This document shows positions 8,521 through 17,904 of a stretch of DNA of 64,000 nucleotides, in pieces. The DNA is from Chitinophagaceae bacterium PMP191F. GTDB taxonomy: Bacteria; Bacteroidota; Bacteroidia; Chitinophagales; Chitinophagaceae. The notes under the pieces were generated by a model. The model ran no database searches. It had not been told where the DNA came from and saw only the letters and a list, made by a program, of their open reading frames with translations. The DNA is taken from positions 1-64,000 of the forward strand of contig LGYU01000036.1 in the NCBI GenBank assembly GCA_001302245.1, read 5' to 3'. The translations under genes and the position numbers were made by a program. Each line of letters begins with the position of its first letter. The first letter of the stretch is position 1.

Positions 8521-11500
8521 TTATTTATACTGATAGAGATAATGAGAACGGATGTTATCCTCAGTATCTCGCACAATCTTCAATCTCCCCAGGCCGTCAT
8601 ATTCATAAAAAGCAGTGATATGGTTTTCATCTGTAACAGCCGTAACACCAACTCCCTGAAAATAGGAGTATGTTGTCATCCTTGCTTCTTTAGGATGAAG
8701 GCGTAGCTCATCGATAAGATTCCCATTAGTTTGAATAGTTATTTTTCCGGCATCAGTAACCAGCCATTGACAGCGTTTCCAGTATCCGTCGACAGCTTTG
8801 TTTACGCCGTTTACTGTAATGGTACTACCCGCTGTTCCTTTGCACCAAAGAGAAACGATATATTGCCCTGAAGGTAATGCTCCACTATATATGGTACCTT
8901 TATAAGATAGTTTGCCGGTCCTTGAATCCTCCGCATAATTACCAGCGTCATCAGTATAAAGCCAATTGCCTTTATCGCCATTTTCAAAGCTGGTATATGC
9001 ACAGCTTGCAAAGGATGCATTTACAATTTTTGCAAGAAGCGAAGTACCATTATATGCCCATAGATAAGCAACAGTATCACCTCCGAAAGTACTGATCTGC
9101 TCGGGATTACCACCGGTATGATACCGGGTATAATAAATATCCTCTTTATAGTAACGGGTATCCCAATAACCATTGTTGTCAACAGAAGAATGAAAATCTG
9201 CTATAGGTTCTTTGATATCAAGTTTTAGTACTGTTTCCGGCAAAAGATTGCCGTTGAATAAGCCATATCGTGTATAGCATGCGGCGATCACCCGTTCAAC
9301 TCCTGCATCATCCCGCTCACGGGTAATTTTCTCTATAACAGGTGAATGAATATGCCGTTGCTGCAACTTGCCTATATTTCCTTTAAAAAGAGAATATTGA
9401 AACGGATAGCTGTACTCCGTAATAATCTGTCTGTTATTGCTGGTAAATTGTACTGATTTTAACAGAAACAGTAATGCTGTATCATACGAAAAACTTTGCT
9501 CCGTAACAAATGAACGACTGTTTTCAAAAAAGGTAGTTCGTATACTTTTCAGCTTACTCAATCCCAGGTTGAAAGTATAGCTTCCATGGGCATACCGCGA
9601 TAGGAAAGCCGCCCCAAACGGACCACCTCCGCCAACAGCAATCCCCACTTTATACCCGGGAACACAGGTTAATGCTTCATCATATTCATTGTCTACTTGC
9701 TTTACCGGTATATATTCACCGCCTTGATATTTGTAATCGATTTGTTTTTTCAACAGTCCTCTTTTATAATCGTACGACGTGGGGGGTGCAAATGGAAAGC
9801 TATAATTGATGCCATCGGAAAAGTCACTGATAGAGGTATAGAATGATTCACTTTTTCCGCCTTTTCCATCATTTCCGTATAAAACTGCAACTTTGGCATA
9901 GCCAATATGGCTGCCCTGGGTAGTGCCAAGGGCAACAGCATTAGAAGAAACCCTGGCCATATAAAACACAGGATTGTAGTGATAATCAGCTATCCCTTCA
10001 TTAATATAAGTACCATAATTATATTGAGGTTCTTTAAAAATAACCCCGCTGGATATCAGGGTATCCTCTTGTGGCATTACATAAGAATAATTCCGAACAA
10101 CATTGTTGGTTTCACTGATTCCATCATGATCTATGATCCTTTTTATCCTGGCTCCGCCTGCTATTTTATTGATCCATCTTAACCTGGTTGGTTCATACCA
10201 ATATAATTGCGCCTGTGCAGCATCCCATCCTACATCCGCAACATTTCCATTGATGAACTCTGTACAATGATTTTTTCCTGCCCAGGCCTTCAAGAAATAG
10301 CGGCCCGGTGGCAACGACAAGTTTCCTGATTGAATATAATTTGCCTCACTGGAACCATAATACCAATATTTTATTATCGTACCGGAAGAATCTAATAACC
10401 AAACCTTAGGTCCCAACGTTGTGCCTGCAAACCCTGTTGTTGAGCAATACCTGGAATCTATCCGGAAATAGATACTACTCATTACACGGTCAACGGAAAA
10501 AGGAGTAATGGAGAATTCACCGTCTGAAGATCCTGCATGTGATACCGATGCTTGTCTTTGAACTGAATCATAGGCTTGCATAGGCATCTTGCCTATAAAC
10601 CCATATTGATGGCCTTCAAAATCAAAAGAAGTAAAACCACCTGTTGGATATTTAATCTCTTTAAGCAGCCCATAACAACCACCGCAGGCAGAGGCTTCCC
10701 TGTTGGCCCCTTCATAAACTACACTCATCCCATCTATGGTTGTGTAAAAGGAAGGAAGTAGCGTTTCTTTGGTATTCCCATTCAAATAACCCCAATGATC
10801 CTGCTGAAAATATCCAACAATGGTATAACGGTTCATTTCAGGTAATGCCCCATTATAAGCAAAACGGTAAGGAGGTTTCAGTTCCTTATCCACATCTGCT
10901 GAAGACAGCTCCTGGATACTGGTGAGTGTAAGACGGCCTGTTGAATAATCATAATTATGCTGAAATCGTTTTATACACTGACCGTTTTGATTGGTAATGA
11001 GTATTTCCCGTAATGGGTAGGTTCCCGAAGAAGCGCCCGGAATATCCTTACGAAGCGTATCTCCTTTGAGGAAGTGTATGGTTAAACCTGCTGAAGTATT
11101 GATCTGACTCAGGTGTTTCCCTTGTATCGTCATTCTTTCCTTTCGTACGGAAGGGAAACTGAATTTCCAACCATTTTGATATAATGCCGATTCTGAAATA
11201 CGCATATCATAACTCATCGAATAGTTTTCATAACTGAAAGTAACCACACGCCCTGCCGGGGAAGTGATTTTTGTTAAGAACCAACTGGTAACCGGTGGTT
11301 TGGTATAATGACAACTATATACTCCTGAGATGCGCATATCGGAGGTTTCGCAAGCTTCGAACAGATAGATAGTTCCATCATCAGCAATCAATTCCCACCC
11401 TTTGATAAAATCATTGCTCCCGGGCTCTGGGATCTGCAATGGCCGGATCGTCATTTTACGGTCAGCCCCTACTTGAATCTGACGGTTCCAATCAAAGGCG

Positions 11501-12060
11501 AACTGGCCGGAAAGTCCATTTACATTAAACGTAAACTGATCGGGCTGTGCATCATTGCAGTTAATGATTGAATTGAAGCGATTGAATTGCTCCTCATTAG
11601 TGCCTTTGTAAAAATTATCCGGTTGAATAGATTTTGAAAACGTCAGAAAACCATTGTAGCCATATTCATCCGCCCCTCCCATGATAGTTCGCGTGATGAC
11701 CCCTCCCGCATTGAGTGTCCAACCCATTCCTGCCCGCGAGGCAATTTCATCTACTTTATGTCCGGATGAGTGATACGAAAGAGAAACAGATAGCATGATA
11801 TCGCCTTCCTGCACATCATATAAAGGAATATTAATCCGGGGCGTACCAGTATACAGACTTACCGGAATGGATACATACTTACCCAGGGCTGCAGCCTCCG
11901 GAGATGGAGGTATCAGGTTATCTGCCTGCGTGTTAACAGCTCTGTTATCGCTCCCCAGTTGGGCATGCAACCGGACCGAAATTAATAACATCGTCAGGAC
12001 AAGTACAGCCCGGCCTTTTCGCAGCAGGTATTGTTTGGATTTGCTAAAACGTATGGTCAT
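8521..12060 (-). CDS. RHS-type partner protein without toxin tip
   Basis: 1179 residues from ATG 12060, chosen because a clean signal peptide follows (basic start, VLVLTMLLISV core, ending LHAQ at 34). The N-terminal part carries the segment typical of secreted Bacteroidota RHS proteins: SPEAAALGKY, then YTGTPRINIPLY, then GMGWTLNAGGVITR, which resembles the start of SpvB/TcB-like shell proteins. The middle is beta-rich with scattered YD-like strands. The C-terminus ends in a single good YD repeat (YEYDGLGRLK) and stops without an RHS core or variable tip. The next gene, 34 bp downstream, has the core and tip. I infer that the two products may form one shell, by analogy with TcB-TcC, but this is not shown. 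A promoter-like pair lies about 280 bp upstream. Confidence 0.8.
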   Translation of the reverse strand: MTIRFSKSKQYLLRKGRAVLVLTMLLISVRLHAQLGSDNRAVNTQADNLIPPSPEAAALGKYVSIPVSLYTGTPRINIPLYDVQEGDIMLSVSLSYHSSGHKVDEIASRAGMGWTLNAGGVITRTIMGGADEYGYNGFLTFSKSIQPDNFYKGTNEEQFNRFNSIINCNDAQPDQFTFNVNGLSGQFAFDWNRQIQVGADRKMTIRPLQIPEPGSNDFIKGWELIADDGTIYLFEACETSDMRISGVYSCHYTKPPVTSWFLTKITSPAGRVVTFSYENYSMSYDMRISESALYQNGWKFSFPSVRKERMTIQGKHLSQINTSAGLTIHFLKGDTLRKDIPGASSGTYPLREILITNQNGQCIKRFQHNYDYSTGRLTLTSIQELSSADVDKELKPPYRFAYNGALPEMNRYTIVGYFQQDHWGYLNGNTKETLLPSFYTTIDGMSVVYEGANREASACGGCYGLLKEIKYPTGGFTSFDFEGHQYGFIGKMPMQAYDSVQRQASVSHAGSSDGEFSITPFSVDRVMSSIYFRIDSRYCSTTGFAGTTLGPKVWLLDSSGTIIKYWYYGSSEANYIQSGNLSLPPGRYFLKAWAGKNHCTEFINGNVADVGWDAAQAQLYWYEPTRLRWINKIAGGARIKRIIDHDGISETNNVVRNYSYVMPQEDTLISSGVIFKEPQYNYGTYINEGIADYHYNPVFYMARVSSNAVALGTTQGSHIGYAKVAVLYGNDGKGGKSESFYTSISDFSDGINYSFPFAPPTSYDYKRGLLKKQIDYKYQGGEYIPVKQVDNEYDEALTCVPGYKVGIAVGGGGPFGAAFLSRYAHGSYTFNLGLSKLKSIRTTFFENSRSFVTEQSFSYDTALLFLLKSVQFTSNNRQIITEYSYPFQYSLFKGNIGKLQQRHIHSPVIEKITRERDDAGVERVIAACYTRYGLFNGNLLPETVLKLDIKEPIADFHSSVDNNGYWDTRYYKEDIYYTRYHTGGNPEQISTFGGDTVAYLWAYNGTSLLAKIVNASFASCAYTSFENGDKGNWLYTDDAGNYAEDSRTGKLSYKGTIYSGALPSGQYIVSLWCKGTAGSTITVNGVNKAVDGYWKRCQWLVTDAGKITIQTNGNLIDELRLHPKEARMTTYSYFQGVGVTAVTDENHITAFYEYDGLGRLKIVRDTEDNIRSHYLYQYK

Positions 12061-12445
12061 AGATATTTTGATAAAGAAGAAGAGTGCCATTGGTAAAACT
12101 CCGTTACGGAGGCAAGTTATTACCAATCATATACTGGCAGTATTCAACCTTTATCGGTCAACAATAAATATTTATCAACCGTTGTTTTTTACCAATAAAC
12201 CGTAATAAAAGTGCTGAGGACTCCTGGAACAATCTGATAAGAAAGCAGATTCCGGAATATCTATCGCATACAGCAGACTGAACCAAACCATACTATTCTT
12301 CAGACCAGGGAGTATTTTTCTTATTTTGGAAGTAACAAAATTATTACCACTTCTTAGTTGTAACAAATGCCCTGTTGCTGCGTCTAACGTGGTAGCGCGG
12401 CTACCATAAGCCTCCGTTCCATTCTTCACCCAAATATCTTCTGCA
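12061..12445. other. Divergent intergenic region
   Basis: This 385-bp gap separates the RHS unit from the alpha/beta hydrolase. Beyond the promoter-like element at 12336-12367 I see no conserved feature. A minus-strand open frame (12175-12462) overlaps the hydrolase start and has no recognisable domain, so I do not call it. Confidence 0.4.
12336..12367 (-). promoter_or_regulatory. Bacteroidota-type promoter for the RHS unit
   Basis: On the minus strand TTTG (12367-12364) is followed after 20 nt by TAATTTTG (12343-12336), matching the -33 TTTG and -7 TAnnTTTG consensus. Start of transcription would be near 12331, giving an untranslated leader of about 270 nt before the partner gene. Confidence 0.5.
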
Positions 12446-13303
12446 ATGAAAAAACTTTTCATCCTGCTATTCCTGTGTCCTTTATTGGTTATTGGTCAGC
12501 AAACAACTGCACCCGCCTATGGCAATAATGCAAAAGCAGGTCATCGGGCCAATATCCGCGGTATCAATATGTATTATGAAATATATGGTGAAGGGCAGCC
12601 TTTACTGATCATTCACGGCAACAGCGGCAGTATTGGCGATTTTCAATACCAGATCCCCTATTTCGCCAAACAATACAAGGTCATTGTGGCCGATAGCCGC
12701 GATCATGGTAATACGCTCGACACACTGCAGATGAACGATTCTCTCACTTATGAAATGATGAGTGATGATTATGCAGCACTACTCACTCATCTTAATATAG
12801 ACTCCTGCCTGGTGCTGGGATGGAGCGATGGCGGTATTAATGGATTATTACTGGCTATCAGGCATCCTGAAAAAGTTAAAAAACTGGCTATTACCGGCGC
12901 TAACCTGTGGCCCGATAGCACAGCTATTGAACAAATGATCTTAACCCGTTTTACAGGTATCAGGAATTATTACCAGAAACTGAACCAGACTAAAAAAACA
13001 GCGGAAGCCCAGGTATTGTTGCGTCACTTTAACCTGATACTGACACAGCCTCACATTACACCGGAACAATTACAACAGATCAAATGTCCTACCCTGGTCA
13101 TGGGAGGCGATCATGATGTGATCAAACCCCAGCACACTTTACTGATTGCACAATCTATCCCAAAATCAAATCTCTGGATAGCTCCGGATGCAGGCCATGG
13201 ACTACCTGTTCTTAAACACAAAGACAAGTTCAATGCGCAGGTTGATGAATTTTTCAAAACAACTTTTAAGAAAATTGAAGGCCAGGGGCTTTTTAGTAAC
13301 TAG
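12446..13303 (+). CDS. Secreted alpha/beta hydrolase
   Basis: 285 residues with a signal peptide (MKKLFILLFLCPLLVIGQ). The alpha/beta hydrolase fold is clear: oxyanion-loop HGNSGS at 57-62, nucleophile elbow GWSDG at 125-129 with Ser127, an acid in GGDHD at 220-224 and the catalytic His251 in DAGHG. All three catalytic positions are present, so it should be an active esterase or related hydrolase in the periplasm; substrate unknown. It converges with the DUF2851 gene, whose stop lies only 7 bp away, and no terminator fits in between. It is monocistronic by position. Confidence 0.85.
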   Translation: MKKLFILLFLCPLLVIGQQTTAPAYGNNAKAGHRANIRGINMYYEIYGEGQPLLIIHGNSGSIGDFQYQIPYFAKQYKVIVADSRDHGNTLDTLQMNDSLTYEMMSDDYAALLTHLNIDSCLVLGWSDGGINGLLLAIRHPEKVKKLAITGANLWPDSTAIEQMILTRFTGIRNYYQKLNQTKKTAEAQVLLRHFNLILTQPHITPEQLQQIKCPTLVMGGDHDVIKPQHTLLIAQSIPKSNLWIAPDAGHGLPVLKHKDKFNAQVDEFFKTTFKKIEGQGLFSN

Positions 13304-13310
13304 CACGCTA

Positions 13311-14579
13311 TTATATCGCCTGTTTTAGAATAGCATTTCCAACCGGACAGTCCAGGCATTTGCGCACATCACAATAATTATTTTTAAGCTCAATGAGCGA
13401 CTGGGAATCAAATGCATTTCTATGTACACATCCCAGCTTGCTGAATGAAGTAGTAATGGCGTTTTTTTCAGGCGATAATATTTCCAACCATTGTAATACG
13501 CGCTCCTTGTACATGTCTTCATTGTGCAGTTGTCCGTATGCAAATAAAACAGGTACAACCGTATTGATAATGATATTATCTGTCATAGCATCGCCCAGCT
13601 TTTTGGGTTTATAGGCAGATGCATTATCGAGCGTATAATGATAATGCCAGAAGTCGCCTGCTGTTACATTCAGTAACTCTTTTACTGTTTGCACCGACCT
13701 GGTTTCTTTAATTTTTGAAAACAGGTGTTCTGACTGATGTATCAATACGGCAAGCTGTGCAAGCCGTACGGCAGGGAAGCTGCCCGGGCGCATTCTGAGA
13801 AACTGCAGTTTATGATGCACGGGTTCAAGCTTATATTTACGCTGGTAAAACCGGTATTCCTTCTGCAGCATGATCACATACTTATCTACAGCGTTTTCCT
13901 GTAGTAAACCCGCCTGTCCCAGCAATAAAGCTTCCAGTTGCTGTAGTTGCTTTTTATGACGTGCCAGCAAGGTAACAGGTAATGTACGCGCAATTGCTTC
14001 AAAAGCTTCTGCATTCACTTTGATACCAAAATTCCGCGCCAGCATCCACCAGAATGTTTCTTCCCAATGTTGCTGGTTCTGTTGCAGGTGACTAAACACC
14101 TGTTCCGTTTTTCGTTGCAGTCTTTCTATCAGCAAACGCTCTTTCCAGGTAATCCAAACAATTCTTTTTACGGTATTCATTTGTTCACCACAGGGAACAA
14201 ACGCAGGCTTATTTAACCAGTCTGTATATTGCTGTAATAATATCTTCGACACACGTTCCTGCAGACATAATACCGGTATATTGCCAGGCAACTCAGCAGC
14301 ATTATGCTGCCACACTACATGCAGGATCACATTTTTGTAATGTTCGTTAACGTGATGTTTATGGGTATACCATAAACCGGAAACAGTGTGCAATTCAATA
14401 TTGCCTGCCCATACGGTAGTACCTGTGCGGATGCGGGCCTCCATAAAATCAGGCCCCTGGTTGGTATTAAACGTACCGGGATGTATAATTTCCAGCGATT
14501 CGCCGGCAGTAGTAGAAAGGGCGCTTTTATTAAAATATTGAAACTGCCAGATAAACTGCAACAACCTTTCGGATATCAT
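13311..14579 (-). CDS. DUF2851 family protein
   Basis: About 422 residues from ATG 14579 (MISERLLQFIWQF); an in-frame TTG lies 27 bases upstream. The family signature is visible near the N-terminus: NTNQGPDFMEARI, then WAGNIELH, then HYKNVILHVV. The C-terminus has a Cys cluster (CDVRKCLDCPVG) that could bind a metal. DUF2851 proteins are widespread in Bacteroidota and have no established function. No signal peptide or membrane segment is present, so a cytoplasmic location is expected. It lies upstream of, and on the same strand as, nothing closely spaced: the next minus-strand gene starts more than 150 bp away. Confidence 0.85.
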   Translation of the reverse strand: MISERLLQFIWQFQYFNKSALSTTAGESLEIIHPGTFNTNQGPDFMEARIRTGTTVWAGNIELHTVSGLWYTHKHHVNEHYKNVILHVVWQHNAAELPGNIPVLCLQERVSKILLQQYTDWLNKPAFVPCGEQMNTVKRIVWITWKERLLIERLQRKTEQVFSHLQQNQQHWEETFWWMLARNFGIKVNAEAFEAIARTLPVTLLARHKKQLQQLEALLLGQAGLLQENAVDKYVIMLQKEYRFYQRKYKLEPVHHKLQFLRMRPGSFPAVRLAQLAVLIHQSEHLFSKIKETRSVQTVKELLNVTAGDFWHYHYTLDNASAYKPKKLGDAMTDNIIINTVVPVLFAYGQLHNEDMYKERVLQWLEILSPEKNAITTSFSKLGCVHRNAFDSQSLIELKNNYCDVRKCLDCPVGNAILKQAI

Positions 14580-14631
14580 CGGAATTGAATTTTTTACAAT
14601 AAACAATCGATGATGAAGGTGTTACCTGAAG

Positions 14632-14740
14632 AAGTTGTAAGTTATACGTTTTAAGTTGTATGTCCATCCCTGCTATCTAATCTTTGTTTACCCTAAACAG
14701 TTCGTTGTTTACGAACTTACAACCTGAAATCTACAACCTA
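14632..14740. repeat. Degenerate inverted repeat of the AAGTTGTAAGTTATA type
   Basis: The gap between the DUF2851 and Maf genes has AAGTTGTAAGTTATACG on the left and CTTACAACC plus CTACAACC on the right, which are complementary variants of the same short words. The right arm reaches into the end of the Maf gene. Related pairs occur at 16.3, 34.4, 48.3 and 59.6 kb. Confidence 0.45.
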
Positions 14741-15318
14741 TTAAGCTCCTGCACTACCCTGCTTACCGGTAATCCCATGACATTGTAAAAATCACCCTGG
14801 ATACTTTTTATGCCAATTACACCTATCCATTCCTGTATGGCATAGGCCCCGGCTTTATCGTAGGGCTGATACTTGTCTACATAAAAAACGATCTGTTCCG
14901 GGGTCAATGTATGAAACCAGACAGCAGTAATGTCTGCAAAAGCAATCTCCTGTTCACCATTCCTGATCACTACACCAGTGATCACTTCATGTTTCTGCCC
15001 CGATAAACGTGTAAGTATTTCTATGGCATTTTCCCGGTCTTCCGGTTTGCCGATAATATCATTTCCCAATACCACTACGGTATCTGCCGCCAGTATGACC
15101 GCATTATTGTTCTCATATCGTCTATAGGCCTCAGACTGCTGTACCGCCAGCGCCTTATTCCTGGCAATATATACCGGTACATCTGCTACCGGCAACCCGG
15201 CAGGGAATCGTTCGTCAGTGGATTGTACCATTATATCAAAATCAATTTCAGCCCATTCCAGCAACTGTTTTCTGCGCGGCGATTGCGATGCCAGTACAAT
15301 ACGTTTACGACTAGTCAT
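14731..15318 (-). CDS. maf: Maf family nucleoside triphosphate pyrophosphatase
   Basis: 195 residues, the usual Maf length. The N-terminal phosphate-binding motif LASQSPRRKQLL (residues 9-20) and the AADTVVVL segment are diagnostic. Maf proteins hydrolyse non-canonical or pyrimidine NTPs to the NMP and pyrophosphate (house-cleaning; dTTP/UTP type in the YhdE subgroup), in the cytoplasm. The start codon overlaps the stop of the upstream prenyltransferase gene by one base (TAATG), implying translational coupling. Pairing of Maf with this UbiA-type gene is common in Bacteroidota, as far as I recall, though the functions are not obviously linked. Confidence 0.93.
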   Translation of the reverse strand: MTSRKRIVLASQSPRRKQLLEWAEIDFDIMVQSTDERFPAGLPVADVPVYIARNKALAVQQSEAYRRYENNNAVILAADTVVVLGNDIIGKPEDRENAIEILTRLSGQKHEVITGVVIRNGEQEIAFADITAVWFHTLTPEQIVFYVDKYQPYDKAGAYAIQEWIGVIGIKSIQGDFYNVMGLPVSRVVQELNRL

Positions 15319-16262
15319 TATGCATAAATTTTAAAAAAAATCATGGAGCAAATCCCTGTCAGCATCACCAGTTTTACCCATGTACTCAGACGATGATAAT
15401 CCGTAGCCACAGAAGCCTGCACCAGCTTACGGAAAATGTACAGCAGCGGAATAATTACAAATAAGAAACAGTATACAGCAGCCCACCACCAGTTAAAGGG
15501 AAGAATATATGCCTCTACAATCAGTAAGGCAGCCGTCAGTACAATCAACCACGTGGCAGCAAACACCTTCGATACATTCACTCCCCATACAATGGGCATG
15601 GTTTTACACCCGTAACGCGCATCCCCCTGCATATCTTCAATATCCTTCACCACTTCGCGTATCAGCGAAATGATAAATGCAAACCCCGCATATAGAAAGG
15701 TAAAGCGCATTAGCCGCGATGCCTGTACACCCGGGTACAATTCCGGGTTGGTGATCACTTTGTAATGTGTTATAAAACCGATTACCATTACCACCCATGC
15801 AGTAAGCAATGATATGATGATATTACCGGTCAGCAGCTGTTTTTTGAAAGTAGTGGAGTAAAACCATAACGCCATTACACAACCTATATTGGCAAATACC
15901 AGCCACCATACCCCCAGTTTCCAGGCTACTACACAACTGAATATAATACCGGCCAGTGATAATCCTATATGCCACAAAATAGCCGAACGCCGGTGGATCA
16001 TCCTTTCTATCACCAGCTTACCCGGTTTGTTTACTTTGTCAATATTTACATCAAAATAGTCGTTGATAATATACCCTGCAGCAGCAATACATACGGAAGC
16101 CAGTACCAGCAATACAAAAATGAATGGTGTGAACACATGGGTATGCTGATACTGCTGTGTTACAGGCACAACAATACAATACTGGAATAAAAATTGGGTC
16201 AGCGCAATAAACAACAGGTTTACCAACCTGATAAGACGAAAAAATGCGACCAGTAATTTCAT
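15318..16262 (-). CDS. UbiA-family prenyltransferase (geranylgeranylglycerol-phosphate geranylgeranyltransferase type)
   Basis: 314 residues with about eight or nine hydrophobic helices. The two Asp-rich motifs of UbiA enzymes are present: NDYFDVNIDKVNKP near residue 68 and KDIEDMQGDARYGC near 207. These bind Mg and the prenyl diphosphate. Bacteroidota members are usually annotated as geranylgeranylglycerol-phosphate geranylgeranyltransferase, making ether-type lipids or a related prenylated product; the exact acceptor cannot be read here. It is an inner-membrane protein. It is the first gene of a coupled pair with maf. Confidence 0.85.
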   Translation of the reverse strand: MKLLVAFFRLIRLVNLLFIALTQFLFQYCIVVPVTQQYQHTHVFTPFIFVLLVLASVCIAAAGYIINDYFDVNIDKVNKPGKLVIERMIHRRSAILWHIGLSLAGIIFSCVVAWKLGVWWLVFANIGCVMALWFYSTTFKKQLLTGNIIISLLTAWVVMVIGFITHYKVITNPELYPGVQASRLMRFTFLYAGFAFIISLIREVVKDIEDMQGDARYGCKTMPIVWGVNVSKVFAATWLIVLTAALLIVEAYILPFNWWWAAVYCFLFVIIPLLYIFRKLVQASVATDYHRLSTWVKLVMLTGICSMIFFKIYA

Positions 16263-16324
16263 TGGTAGCTAAGATAAACAATGCCTTCGTATGCAGGAAA
16301 CACAGAAGGGAAAAGTTAACAGTG

Positions 16325-16410
16325 CAGGTTATAAGCGATAAGTATTAAGTTTTAAGAAATCTCAGCACACAAATGCAAACCTGGCCTGTAACCCACCTAC
16401 AACCTATAAC
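16325..16410. repeat. Degenerate inverted repeat, GGTTATAAG / CCTATAAC words
   Basis: In the gap between lgt and the prenyltransferase gene: GGTTATAAGCGATAAG and TTAAGTTTTAAG on the left, CCTACAACCTATAAC on the right. Same word family as the repeats at 14.6, 34.4, 48.3 and 59.6 kb. Confidence 0.45.
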
Positions 16411-16413
16411 ATT

Positions 16414-17709
16414 TTAAACAGTGCTAACCGTTTTATGCCGCCTGGTAAGCACTACATACAGAATAATGCCGCCAATTACCAGCAACGAAGCGATCAGTTC
16501 GGCCTGTGTGGGATGAAAAGAACCAATGTGGTATTTTGTATTAACGCGGATCTTCTCAATAAAAAAGCGCTCAATACCATTTACCACCAGGTATACCGCA
16601 AACAGCGTTCCCGGTACGGCAAGACGTGTACGCAATGCCCACAACAACAGGAACAACAGCAATCCCATCACCGTTTCATAAAAAGGCGTAGGAAAAACCG
16701 GCACCGGTAAATGATTGCAATACTGCGATTCCTCGCAACCATTGATACGTGTACCTTCTCCTATTACATTGTGCGGATAAGAATAAGCAAACAGCCAGTT
16801 GGGCAACCAGGATGGCGCCTTGGCGCTTTTATGCGGAATTTCAGAAAGATTGTCTACATGAAAAGTTTTCAGGTAAAAATTGCTGTTCACCTGCAGTGTC
16901 TGGTTGAATGCGACAGTATCAGCAGGAACGGCTTTGGAAGTTACCGGGTCAGTTACATACGCACTGTTCAGAATACCCCAGTCGCCATCACCACCTACCT
17001 GGCAACCAATACGACCAATAGCATACGCCAGCATCAGAGCAGGTGCAGCACCATCGGCCAGATGACGGAAACTGATCTTGTTTTTACGGGCATAGAACCA
17101 GATAGCCAATGCAGCACAGATCAGGCCTCCGTAAAAGGTCAGACCACTGAAAGACAACAATGCCTCAATGGGACTGGCAATGAACTCATCCCAGTTTTCA
17201 AGATTATGGAACACTTTGGCACCCAGGAAACCAAACAAAGCAGCATAGATCACCAGGTCACCCACCCTGTCGTGCGGCCATATACGAATGGTACGCTCTT
17301 CAGGTTGTGCCAGTTTCTGTTTATGTTTTTCGCGCCATTTCAGAAATGCAAATAAACCGCCTGTGGCCAATCCAACCCACCAGTTACCCTCTGTTGAAAA
17401 AAAATACTCCTGCGGATCGCCAATATTGCCACCTACCAGCAACAGACCAAGTATCTTATAACCCAGCAAAAAGCCCAGGAAAAAATTCAGTAGCAACTCA
17501 CCAATGCTTGCAGGCTTTCCTACCATTATTTTAATGTCCTGCCCGTGCAAACGCCCCAGGCGCTCCTTACGCTTCAGCTCCTGCGTTAATACAAAAGCTG
17601 CTGCCAGGAACGACAATGCCACAAAAAAACCAAACGAATTCACAAAGCGAAGCCGGGTCCACTCTACACCGAACAGATCTTTAAAAGCGTAATAAAGGTT
17701 AGGATACAT
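16414..17709 (-). CDS. lgt: Prolipoprotein diacylglyceryl transferase
   Basis: 431 residues with at least seven transmembrane segments. The Lgt signature appears as IGRIGCQVGGDGDWG near residues 231-245. The enzyme transfers diacylglycerol from phosphatidylglycerol to the lipobox cysteine of prolipoproteins in the inner membrane, the first step of lipoprotein maturation. It is much longer than the roughly 290-residue enterobacterial enzyme because of an N-terminal extension (about 1-140 with extra helices) and a loop after the signature with Cys residues (NGCEESQYCNH). Long forms are usual in this phylum. Several lipoproteins in this window (ThuA-like protein, aldose epimerase, RND adaptor) are expected substrates. 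Confidence 0.92.
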   Translation of the reverse strand: MYPNLYYAFKDLFGVEWTRLRFVNSFGFFVALSFLAAAFVLTQELKRKERLGRLHGQDIKIMVGKPASIGELLLNFFLGFLLGYKILGLLLVGGNIGDPQEYFFSTEGNWWVGLATGGLFAFLKWREKHKQKLAQPEERTIRIWPHDRVGDLVIYAALFGFLGAKVFHNLENWDEFIASPIEALLSFSGLTFYGGLICAALAIWFYARKNKISFRHLADGAAPALMLAYAIGRIGCQVGGDGDWGILNSAYVTDPVTSKAVPADTVAFNQTLQVNSNFYLKTFHVDNLSEIPHKSAKAPSWLPNWLFAYSYPHNVIGEGTRINGCEESQYCNHLPVPVFPTPFYETVMGLLLFLLLWALRTRLAVPGTLFAVYLVVNGIERFFIEKIRVNTKYHIGSFHPTQAELIASLLVIGGIILYVVLTRRHKTVSTV

Positions 17710-17821
17710 GAATGATTGTCAATTGAGGTTTAAATATGGCAATTAGAGTTGCAATGATAAGAAACAACCGTGCGAAAGCCAAACTTTTAGCGGCTGGAGG
17801 ATGAAATTAACAGGTAAAGGG

Positions 17822-17852
17822 AATAAAAAACCCTCCCATGAATGAGAGGGTT
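17822..17852 (-). terminator. Rho-independent terminator after bacilliredoxin gene
   Basis: AACCCTC (17829-17835) pairs with GAGGGTT (17846-17852). Read on the minus strand the stem is followed by TTTTTTATT, a classical intrinsic terminator about 50 bp past the stop. Confidence 0.85.
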
Positions 17853-17904
17853 ATCACTATGAACAAAGCTGAACATCTGCATGTATCAGCCAAAATCTGT
17901 TTTA

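Noticed and set aside
12175-12462. Minus-strand 95-codon open frame upstream of the alpha/beta hydrolase
   Set aside because: It overlaps the hydrolase start, has no recognisable domain and lies in the leader of the RHS unit.
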